This document shows, in pieces, positions 1-5,821 of a stretch of 8,845 bases of DNA; position 1 is the first letter of the stretch, and each line of letters begins with the position of its first letter. The notes under the pieces are model-generated. The model searched no databases. It was given only the letters and a program-made list of their open reading frames with translations, and was not told the DNA's origin. The stretch is from the NCBI GenBank assembly GCA_902490445.1, contig CABUDZ010000084.1:1-8845 (forward strand). Direction: 5' to 3'. Both the position numbers and the translations under genes were made by a program. The DNA is from an uncultured Collinsella sp. (GTDB lineage: Bacteria; Actinomycetota; Coriobacteriia; Coriobacteriales; Coriobacteriaceae).

Positions 1-90
1 GAGCGGGGGCTCCTGTCGTTTCCGTGCCCCTGGATTGGGTCATAGTGTCTGTCGTTGCCAAAACATCGGGGCTCTCGCTGCCGTTGCCCA
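1..90. other. Left edge, no recognised gene
   Basis: Two plus-strand frames are open from the left edge, one stopping at 108-110 and one at 152-154, so the tail of an upstream gene could enter here. Neither short translation (35 to 50 residues) resembles a family I recognise, and both run into the tandem repeats at 91-142. I see no promoter or RNA gene in this part. Confidence 0.4.
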
Positions 91-142
91 GTCATTGGGG
101 ACAGACATAAATGAGTGGTCATTGGGGACGTTCTTAAATGAC
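91..142 (-). repeat. Tandem pair of 25-nt hairpin repeats
   Basis: Two copies, 91-115 and 118-142, lie two bases apart. Both begin GTCATTGGGGAC and end TAAATGA plus G or C, and differ in the five bases between. Each can fold with 6-nt arms: GTCATT with AATGAC in the second copy, and the same with one end mismatch in the first. Read on the minus strand each has the layout arm, TA plus five bases, GTCCCC, arm, which is the layout and exact length of the elements at 1928-1952 and 5642-5666. The orientation given follows that reading. They are probably members of a dispersed small palindromic element family; no protein is encoded. Confidence 0.75.
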
Positions 143-150
143 TACTCAGG

Positions 151-177
151 ATGAGCGTCCAAAAATCCGCGCTCGTT
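151..177. repeat. GAGCG-type palindromic repeat, copy 1
   Basis: GAGCG at 153-157 is complemented by CGCTC at 170-174 around an A-rich loop. Bases 157-176 match 1025-1044 at 18 of 20 positions, and the ATCC(A/G)CGCTCGTT core recurs at 1003-1016. The copies bracket the XRE-desulfoferrodoxin gene. Function unknown; probably a dispersed intergenic repeat. Confidence 0.6.
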
Positions 178-191
178 CGATTGGCGCATGT

Positions 192-204
192 CTACGCAGC
201 GTAG
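192..204. promoter_or_regulatory. Perfect palindrome, candidate operator of the XRE gene
   Basis: CTACGC-A-GCGTAG is a perfect 6-bp inverted repeat with a one-base centre, 78 bases before the chosen start of the XRE-type gene. Short, tight palindromes like this are typical binding sites for dimeric XRE-family regulators, which often control their own gene. A weak promoter (TTGTCG at 206-211, 17 bases, GATACT at 229-234; 4 of 6 matches in each box) follows it. Assignment as an operator is inference. Confidence 0.35.
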
Positions 205-282
205 GTTGTCGAGCCTGGCCTTCAAATGGATACTGACTGTCGAACCGGTTCACTCCATTTCTTCAATTTGATTGGACAGCCC

Positions 283-903
283 ATGAACCAGACACGGCAA
301 ATCAATGCTTCCCATACTTTTTTGGCAGCGCATGTCATCAAGCGGCTGCGCGAAGAGCGCGGCCTCACCCAGCGCGCCCTGGCGGAAAGCCTTGGCGTGA
401 CCGATAAAGCCGTCAGCAAGTGGGAATCCGGCCGCGGCCTTCCCGACATTTCCCTCGTTGAGCCTTTGGCCCAGAGACTCGGCATAAGCGTGACTGAGCT
501 TTTGGCTGGTGACATTCGGGCCAACGCCAACCGTGCAGGCAATATGCTCAAAGGCGTCTTTTACGTTTGTCCTATCTGCGGAAACGTTGTGCACGCGCTC
601 GGAGAAGGCAGCTTTAGCTGCTGTGGCTCCACGATGTTTCCCCAGGAGGCCGAAGAGCCGGACGCGGACCACGCCTTTTCCATCGAGCGCATCGAGGACG
701 ATTGGTACGTCACGCTCGATCATCCCATGACCAAGGATCACTACATTAGCTTTGTGGCATATGCGACTATGGATGGCATCTGCTTTAAGAAGCTCTATCC
801 AGAGCAATCGGTGCAGCCGCGCTTCCATATTACCGGGCGCGGCAGGATATATCTTTACTGCAACCAACACGGACTCTTTACGTCGCTGACGCCTCGCAAA
901 TAA
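283..903 (+). CDS. XRE-type HTH regulator fused to a desulfoferrodoxin-like domain
   Basis: A 206-residue protein with two parts. Residues about 17-75 form an XRE/Cro-like helix-turn-helix (GLTQRALAESLGVTDKAVSK, then WESGRGLP). Residues about 93-202 match desulfoferrodoxin: Cys96, Cys99, Cys113 and Cys114 fit the FeCys4 desulforedoxin centre, and His130, His147 (HPM), His153 (DHY), Cys193 and His196 (YCNQHG) fit the five ligands of the FeHis4Cys superoxide-reducing centre. Family enzymes reduce superoxide to peroxide without making oxygen. Here the DNA-binding domain suggests a redox- or superoxide-responsive regulator, possibly with residual enzyme activity. The Glu-Lys pair that usually precedes the first His ligand is replaced by Ala128-Asp129. 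The start at 283 was chosen because homology begins soon after it; an in-frame ATG at 226 would add 19 residues without a clear ribosome site. It converges on the RpiR-type gene. No membrane segment or signal peptide is seen. Confidence 0.85.
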   Translation: MNQTRQINASHTFLAAHVIKRLREERGLTQRALAESLGVTDKAVSKWESGRGLPDISLVEPLAQRLGISVTELLAGDIRANANRAGNMLKGVFYVCPICGNVVHALGEGSFSCCGSTMFPQEAEEPDADHAFSIERIEDDWYVTLDHPMTKDHYISFVAYATMDGICFKKLYPEQSVQPRFHITGRGRIYLYCNQHGLFTSLTPRK

Positions 904-946
904 CGGCTGTCTATCCGCCCTCCTCATGCGTTCCCAGGGGACCCAA

Positions 947-1016
947 AATGAGCGTGGATAATCTACCGGTTTTGGCCTGTGCGCGGGCTCAAAGTGGGAG
1001 ATTATCCACGCTCGTT
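947..1016. repeat. Long inverted repeat between convergent genes
   Basis: GAGCGTGGATAATCT (950-964) is perfectly complemented by 999-1013. With flanking bases, including one G-T pair, the arms reach 18 bp (947-964 and 999-1016) around a 34-base loop. It sits between the 3' ends of the XRE-type gene and the RpiR-type gene, so it may help end transcription on both strands. There is no T-run after either arm, so a classical intrinsic terminator is not shown. Its arms contain the same GAGCG-(C/T)GGAT core as the repeats at 151-177 and 1025-1044. Confidence 0.65.
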
Positions 1017-1024
1017 AGGTTAGT

Positions 1025-1044
1025 GTCCGAAAATCCACGCTCGT
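1025..1044. repeat. GAGCG-type repeat, copy next to RpiR-type stop codon
   Basis: This 20-base stretch matches 157-176 at 18 of 20 positions. It ends two bases before the stop codon of the minus-strand RpiR-type gene, so it lies directly behind that gene in transcription order. Confidence 0.55.
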
Positions 1045-1046
1045 CG

Positions 1047-1901
1047 CTACTTGAGCCCGGGCAGGCGGGTGTAGGGAAACGACCGCTCTAAGAACTCGGA
1101 GCAGCGGGCGTAATCTTTGGCAAAGTAGCTGCTGTAGAGCGAATCGAGCACGTATTGCACGGCGATGTGGCTGGCGAACTGTGTGATGCGATGCGTCATG
1201 CTCTCGTGATCGCTCACCGTGAGATAGGCGGCAAAGCCGGGGTGAATGCGGGCGCAGTGCGGTGTGCCGATGACGATGACCGGGACATGTCGACTGCTGA
1301 GGATTGGCAAGATCTCCCTGAGGTTGGGGGCAAGGCCGCTGTAGGAGATAACGATTGCCACATGGTCGGGGCCCGAGGCGAGCGCCGTACGCACCTGCGT
1401 CTCGACACTGTCGTGGCACGTCGCGCTTTTGCCGGCGGAAAGCAGACGATCGCGGAACATTCCCGCTGGATACAGATTATGCGAGCCCGTGTAGATGTCC
1501 ACGGTGCCGGCGCGCACGATTAGCTTGGCGGCCTGGTCGAGCTGTGTGGGGTCGAGCAGCTCCTGCGTTTCGGCCAAAGTGGTCTGATAGAGCCCCTCCA
1601 TACGCTCCATCACCTGCGCAGGAGTGGAGGTGGCATCGAAGGGAAAGTTGATGTCCACGTCGCGCCGGTTACCCGTCTCGGCTGCCTGACGGATGAGCTC
1701 GACCTTGAGGTCTTTGAATCCCTCGAGGCCGAGCTTTTTGCAAAAACGGTGCACGCTCGCAACGGAAACGTTGGTGCGCGCGGCAAATTCCTTAATAGAG
1801 AGCCCGCGGACGTCTTCGCCCATGGCAAGGGCCGAGATGCCGAGCTGTTGCTCGGTAGGGGTAAGGCCCTGCGCCTCGGAAATCTTGCGTTTGATATCCA
1901 T
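1047..1901 (-). CDS. RpiR/MurR-family transcriptional regulator (HTH plus SIS domain)
   Basis: A 284-residue protein of normal family length. Residues 1-77 are the N-terminal HTH_6 domain, with the helix-turn-helix around 34-66 (SIKEFAARTNVSVASVHRFC). Residues about 125-250 form a SIS sugar-phosphate-binding fold, with VDIYTGSHN near 134-142 and VAIVISYSGL near 181-190. Family members sense phosphosugars and usually repress, sometimes activate, nearby sugar catabolism genes. The start at 1901 has GGGAG five bases upstream (1907-1911); an upstream in-frame ATG at 1931 would lie inside the palindromic repeat and is unlikely. It lies 42 bases downstream of the hydrolase gene on the same strand, suggesting cotranscription, although the repeat at 1921-1959 fills the junction. 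The effector is unknown; a phosphorylated product of the neighbouring enzymes is a reasonable guess. Confidence 0.9.
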   Translation of the reverse strand: MDIKRKISEAQGLTPTEQQLGISALAMGEDVRGLSIKEFAARTNVSVASVHRFCKKLGLEGFKDLKVELIRQAAETGNRRDVDINFPFDATSTPAQVMERMEGLYQTTLAETQELLDPTQLDQAAKLIVRAGTVDIYTGSHNLYPAGMFRDRLLSAGKSATCHDSVETQVRTALASGPDHVAIVISYSGLAPNLREILPILSSRHVPVIVIGTPHCARIHPGFAAYLTVSDHESMTHRITQFASHIAVQYVLDSLYSSYFAKDYARCSEFLERSFPYTRLPGLK

Positions 1902-1920
1902 GCGAACTCCCACACTCAAC

Positions 1921-1959
1921 AAACCTGCCAAAAAGGGACAGGTTTATTTTGGCAGGTTT
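1921..1959 (-). repeat. 25-nt hairpin repeat overlapping the hydrolase stop codon
   Basis: The arms 1921-1933 and 1947-1959 are perfectly complementary over 13 bp around a 13-base loop. The core 1928-1952 has the common 25-nt layout. The 28 bases 1925-1952 are the exact reverse complement of 5642-5669. On the minus strand it encodes the last residues (NLPK) and TAA of the hydrolase gene and lies just before the RpiR-type ribosome site. It could act as a weak terminator or as an RNA-stabilising hairpin between the two genes; this is inference. Confidence 0.8.
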
Positions 1960-4511
1960 TGCCCGCAAAGGGTAACGGGACCGAGGATGCCGCTCGGGGC
2001 GATGGGTTCGGTGAGGGCGAAGATGTCGGGAATCGCATGATCGAGCGTGTTGATGACGTCGACGGTGAGTTCGTGCGTGCCGGCGGCAAGCGGGTCGATG
2101 GCAAAGCGATAGGGCGGACAGATGCGTGTGCCGAGTGGGTGTCCATCGAGCGTAAGTGTCGCGACTTCGTAGACATCTCCCAGGTCGATTGCGGCATCGG
2201 CAAGGTCGTTCGCCAGCTCGAACAATGTGCGATAGCGGAACGTCCCGCATGCATCGGGGAATCGCTCGGCAGTGAGATCGCATAAGTGCTCGAGTTCCTG
2301 CGGGGCGCCAAAGGTTCCGCTGTCGGCAGGGGAGAGGGCGACGGTCCAAGGTCCGTTGATGTCGAGGGCGAGCGCATCGCTCGAGCCCATGTCCGCGCCG
2401 TCCCCGGACTCAAGCTCGCCGTCCGTCTCCAAGGCAACGAAGCAGCTCTCGAAGGGTGCGAGCTCAAGCGTTCCGTCAAACACAACGGGATCGGTGCCAT
2501 TCAACAGGTCGAGGCGCGTGCCGCAAAGTCGCTCGCCTTGCGCGAGTTTAACTGTGCAGCCGATGCGCTCGCGCGGATGCTCGTTGACCAACATGACGTA
2601 GGTCTCGTCGGCGCGCTCGTAACGAAGCGCGCGCAGCCAGGGCTGGGGCGTGTCGGTGACAACCGTCTGCAGCCCAGCGCTCGCCAGCACGCCCGCCATA
2701 TCGGCAAGCGGAGTCGCTGCAAGTTCACCCAGTTCAACCACGCCATCGGCGTCGTAAAGCGCGCTCGACACCTCGTCGACAGCGAGGACCATAACGCCCG
2801 CCGCCATCATGCGCCTTACGGCCTGCGCCGTCGCCGAGCCAATAAATGAAGCTCCTGGCATAACAAACGCCTGGTAACGACAATCGTTTATGGTAAGCAT
2901 TCCATCGGCAATCGAAACCTCGTAACGGTCCTCATCCTCAAAAGCCTCGGCGGGCACAAAATCAAAGTCGATCTGCGCGCGCGTGAGCTCGGCAGCCACG
3001 CGCTCGATAGGCATGGCGCTGCCGGCCCACTCGGCATCGGCGTGGTACAGGATGGCGACGGGACGCGCGGCGCTGCCTCCCGAAAGCAGCGTTGCCGTAC
3101 GGTTCATATAGCTCATGAGCTGGCCAAAGTGCGGCCATTGCGGATTGTTGCCGTGTGCGTAAAAGTGCGGCGGGCAGTCCCAATCGGGGAAGGGCGCCAT
3201 GCTAAATGCGTGCGGCGTAAACCAGTTAATACCGCGGACGAGCATGTGGTCGGCGATCCATTTCATCTCGCGAAGGCCCTCGTGCCAGCCGAAGGCGCCG
3301 AAGACCTCGGCCATACAGCGCCCCTGCTTTTTTGGGTCGAGACGCGCGGCCGAAGAGCCCAGCTTGGCAAGCGCGTAGGTAAAGAACTCCATATTCCACG
3401 CGCCGTGGAAGTAGCTGTAGCGTCCGTGGTCGACGCCAGGGGCGAGCTGGTTGATGACAACGTCGATGCCCGCCATATCCTGCCCGGCGACCGCGCGGAA
3501 GTAGTGTCCGGCGCCCTGGCCCAGGCGCGTGTGGCAGCTTTTGTCCTCAATCACATGTCCGATGTGCATGACGCCGCGCTCGCGGCACCAGTCGCCAATC
3601 TGCTCGTCAAAGCATGCGCGGTAGAGTTGCGTGGCAATGTCCATGTAGGCGTGACGGGCTCGGGCACCATCTGCCTCGCGTGTCCAAAGGCCGTGTAGCT
3701 TGGTGAGCCAGTCCTCGCCAAGTGCATTGCACAGGCGGCTGGCAAGCTCGTCCGACCAGGGCAGTGACATATCGCCGCGTCCAATAAAGCTGCTGGTAGA
3801 ATCATCGTCGAGAGCCGTGCCCTTCTCGTTCATAAAGCCCGGCTCATCGGTAAAGAACCCCAGTATGGTGCAGCCGAACTCGTCGCCCAGGTGCTCAAAC
3901 GTGGGCTCGTAGACGGCATCGATGAGCACACGGCACGAATCGGCGTCGACCATGTTGATGTACTCATCGCGAAAGCCGGTCTTTTGGCTGGTGACGAAGA
4001 GCTCGACGGTGGTGATGCCGGCGGGCGCGTCAAAACGCAGGCGAGCGGGGGTGCCGTCGGCCTGCTCAACGGAGAGCTCAAGGTCGAGCGGTGCGCCGGC
4101 GGCGTCGAAAGTCGCCGCGCCCACAAAGCGCTCCGTGTGATCCATAAGATTGCCGAGCTTGATGACCGTGGACGGCTGGGGACCGACGACCGTAACCGTG
4201 CGATGTTTGAGCACGGTCTTCTTAAGCGCGGGGTCGACGTTCTCGCCCGCAAGCGCGCCGTTGGCGTAGCCCGTGGGGAAATGGGCGTCGTCGAGCAGCC
4301 AGATCTTCAACCCTAAGCGCTTGCACTCGCCGATGATAAAACGCAGGTCAGCCCACCAGCCGTTGCGACAAAACTCGGGATGCGTGCGCGATTCGAGGCA
4401 GACCTCGCGGATGTTCGCACCGGCGATCTGCTCCAGGTATTCGGTAATCGTCTCGTGCGCCTCGCCCTTGAGCCACAAGAACGGAAGCACATGGTTGTCG
4501 TATGCCGCCAT
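1944..4511 (-). CDS. Large glycoside hydrolase, GH106-like with C-terminal sugar-binding beta-sandwich
   Basis: An 855-residue protein without signal peptide or membrane segments, so probably cytoplasmic. The N-terminal half has TIM-barrel character: PFLWLKGEAHE near 10-20, WLLDDAHFPTG near 71-81, GFFTDEPGF at 218-226, and AEVFGAFGW at 401-409 followed by MKWIADHMLVRGINWFTPHA. Glu223 and Glu402 are the best candidates for catalytic acids. Residues about 484-620 resemble the amidotransferase-like middle domain of beta-galactosidases, and about 755-850 a GH2-type galactose-binding jelly roll. The nearest named relatives I can suggest are GH106 alpha-L-rhamnosidases and related uncharacterised families; the substrate is not determined. 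ATG at 4511 has AGAGGAG five bases upstream (4517-4523); a GTG at 4517 overlaps that site and is rejected. The stop lies inside a palindromic repeat. An AraC-type regulator is divergent and a RpiR-type regulator is downstream. Confidence 0.8.
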   Translation of the reverse strand: MAAYDNHVLPFLWLKGEAHETITEYLEQIAGANIREVCLESRTHPEFCRNGWWADLRFIIGECKRLGLKIWLLDDAHFPTGYANGALAGENVDPALKKTVLKHRTVTVVGPQPSTVIKLGNLMDHTERFVGAATFDAAGAPLDLELSVEQADGTPARLRFDAPAGITTVELFVTSQKTGFRDEYINMVDADSCRVLIDAVYEPTFEHLGDEFGCTILGFFTDEPGFMNEKGTALDDDSTSSFIGRGDMSLPWSDELASRLCNALGEDWLTKLHGLWTREADGARARHAYMDIATQLYRACFDEQIGDWCRERGVMHIGHVIEDKSCHTRLGQGAGHYFRAVAGQDMAGIDVVINQLAPGVDHGRYSYFHGAWNMEFFTYALAKLGSSAARLDPKKQGRCMAEVFGAFGWHEGLREMKWIADHMLVRGINWFTPHAFSMAPFPDWDCPPHFYAHGNNPQWPHFGQLMSYMNRTATLLSGGSAARPVAILYHADAEWAGSAMPIERVAAELTRAQIDFDFVPAEAFEDEDRYEVSIADGMLTINDCRYQAFVMPGASFIGSATAQAVRRMMAAGVMVLAVDEVSSALYDADGVVELGELAATPLADMAGVLASAGLQTVVTDTPQPWLRALRYERADETYVMLVNEHPRERIGCTVKLAQGERLCGTRLDLLNGTDPVVFDGTLELAPFESCFVALETDGELESGDGADMGSSDALALDINGPWTVALSPADSGTFGAPQELEHLCDLTAERFPDACGTFRYRTLFELANDLADAAIDLGDVYEVATLTLDGHPLGTRICPPYRFAIDPLAAGTHELTVDVINTLDHAIPDIFALTEPIAPSGILGPVTLCGQNLPK

Positions 4512-4627
4512 ATCCACTCCTCTAAAACCAACCTTTTAAATCGATTGAAGTCAGAGTACGCCGAGCGCGCCGTCCTGCTCATATCAAAACCACAGCAGAA
4601 TATGACCGAATCAACGATTGTGATGCC
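4512..4627. promoter_or_regulatory. Divergent promoter region between the hydrolase and AraC-type genes
   Basis: These 116 bases must carry the promoters of both genes unless transcripts enter from elsewhere. They are more A/T-rich than the flanks. A 6-bp inverted repeat, TCATAT at 4579-4584 and ATATGA at 4600-4605, is a candidate regulator site. I could not find a convincing -35/-10 pair for either direction. The hydrolase ribosome site is at 4517-4523; no clear one precedes the AraC-type start. Confidence 0.5.
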
Positions 4628-5635
4628 ATGGATCTTGCACGTTTAGACAGCCTTCTGCTCGAGCTGACCGACAGCGAGCGTGCTTACCACGCGGGCGCCC
4701 GCTATGACTGGAATGATGCGTTCAGCTGGGGTCATCAACAGAATATCAGTGAAAAACATATCCATAAAATCGGTGACCCGACGCGAGCCTTGCACCAAGA
4801 AGGCATGCCTGAGGGCCTATCAATCGTGCGCAACTCGCGCTTCAACCCTGTACCGGAGCATGTGCACGATTATGTCGAAATCAGCTATGTTTATCGCGGG
4901 CATGCGCCGCAGACCGTCAACGGCGAACAGCTTATGCTTGCCCAAAACGAGGTGCTCTTACTCGACGCCGCCTGTCCACATGCCGTAGGCGAGCTCGGCG
5001 AGCATGACATTATGCTGAGCATCGTCATCTCGCGGCCGATGTTGCACCGCAGCCTAGAGCAGAGCCTGTCGCCGTCAAGCACCGTCTCGCAGTTCCTCAT
5101 TAATGCCCTCAATGACGAAACCGACCACCGCGGTCATGTGCATTTCCGCACGGGCAACAGCCGCCGCGTGCGCCGATATATGCAGGAGATGCTGTGCGAG
5201 CTTCTGGAGCCGACGGCTGCGAGTCCCCAGATCGTGTCGAAGCTGTTTGAGTTGCTGTTGATTGAGCTGATGCAAAGCTATGAGGCCGCACTGCTGCAAG
5301 CGGGCAAACCTACACTTCCCTCGGCGCAGGTCGCGGCCGCCGTGGGCTACATCGAGCGCCATGCCTGCGATTGTACGCTCGAGGACGTAGCTCGCCACCT
5401 CCATCTGAGTCCCAACTACGCAAGCGCGCTGCTCAAACGGCAGACGGGACGCACGTTTATGCAACTCGTGCAGGAGAGTCGCCTAACACGCGCGGCAACA
5501 CTGCTCGACGCCGGCTCCACTGCGGAAGCCGCGGCGCGCGAGGTCGGCTACGCCAACATGAGCTTCTTCTACAAAAAGTTTGCCGAGCGCTATGGCTGCA
5601 CGCCGGCAGCGTATCGCCAGCGTTTGCCCAGATAA
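4628..5635 (+). CDS. AraC-family transcriptional regulator with N-terminal cupin domain
   Basis: A 335-residue protein. Residues about 65-140 form a cupin-type sugar-sensing domain (PEHVHDYVEISYVYRG, then LLLDAACPHAVGE, with His78, His80 and His118). Residues about 235-333 are the C-terminal double helix-turn-helix DNA-binding domain (CTLEDVARHLHLSPNYAS, then AAAREVGYANMSFFYKKFAE). The stretch between is helical and may dimerise. Such proteins bind a sugar in the cupin and then activate a neighbouring catabolic gene, so the divergent hydrolase is the natural target. ATG at 4628 is the first in-frame start and gives full family length, but no good ribosome site precedes it, so translation may be weak or leaderless. 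The TAA stop is followed after six bases by a 25-nt hairpin repeat. Confidence 0.92.
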   Translation: MDLARLDSLLLELTDSERAYHAGARYDWNDAFSWGHQQNISEKHIHKIGDPTRALHQEGMPEGLSIVRNSRFNPVPEHVHDYVEISYVYRGHAPQTVNGEQLMLAQNEVLLLDAACPHAVGELGEHDIMLSIVISRPMLHRSLEQSLSPSSTVSQFLINALNDETDHRGHVHFRTGNSRRVRRYMQEMLCELLEPTAASPQIVSKLFELLLIELMQSYEAALLQAGKPTLPSAQVAAAVGYIERHACDCTLEDVARHLHLSPNYASALLKRQTGRTFMQLVQESRLTRAATLLDAGSTAEAAAREVGYANMSFFYKKFAERYGCTPAAYRQRLPR

Positions 5636-5641
5636 AACCGA

Positions 5642-5683
5642 CCAAAATAAACCTGTCCCTTTTTGGCAGTCCCTTTTTGGCAG
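5642..5683 (+). repeat. 25-nt hairpin repeat with internal 14-nt duplication
   Basis: Bases 5642-5669 are the exact reverse complement of 1925-1952. The core 5642-5666 folds with CCAAAA and TTTTGG arms. The 14 bases TCCCTTTTTGGCAG at 5656-5669 are repeated at once at 5670-5683, giving two alternative right arms. It lies six bases after the AraC-type stop, in the same orientation to that gene as the minus-strand copy is to the hydrolase gene. A terminator role is possible but not shown. Confidence 0.8.
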
Positions 5684-5763
5684 GTGTCAGGAAGTGTCAG
5701 GGGCGGGGTGGCGGCGGGGTGCCGCTGCGAAAAGAAGTGTCGGGTTTGGCACCCCTGCCCCTG
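5684..5763 (+). promoter_or_regulatory. GC-rich leader with two competing hairpins before the GH1 gene
   Basis: Right arm GGCACCCCTGCCCCTG at 5748-5763 can pair in two mutually exclusive ways: with GGGGTGCC at 5716-5723 (8 perfect pairs) or with CAGGGGCGGGGTG at 5698-5710 (13 pairs with one bulged base). GTGTCAG is also present twice, at 5684-5690 and 5694-5700. The leader ends about 58 bases before the GH1 start. This could be an attenuator, or merely another palindromic repeat; no T-run follows, and no BglG/LicT-type antiterminator site is recognised. Confidence 0.35.
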
Positions 5764-5821
5764 CCTGTCGCGTGCGTGGGCGATACTCGGCTTATCGAAC
5801 CGCGATGCAAAGGAGATGCTC

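Noticed and set aside
250..927. Minus-strand open frame opposite the XRE-desulfoferrodoxin gene
   Set aside because: No family motif, whereas the plus-strand product has a helix-turn-helix and nine conserved metal ligands.
1749..2285. Plus-strand open frame across the RpiR/hydrolase junction
   Set aside because: It runs antisense through two well-supported genes and the repeat, with no recognisable protein features.
5663..5821. N-terminal extension of the GH1 frame
   Set aside because: The added residues are encoded by the palindromic repeat and the GC-rich leader; family homology begins at the ATG at 5822, which has a good ribosome site.
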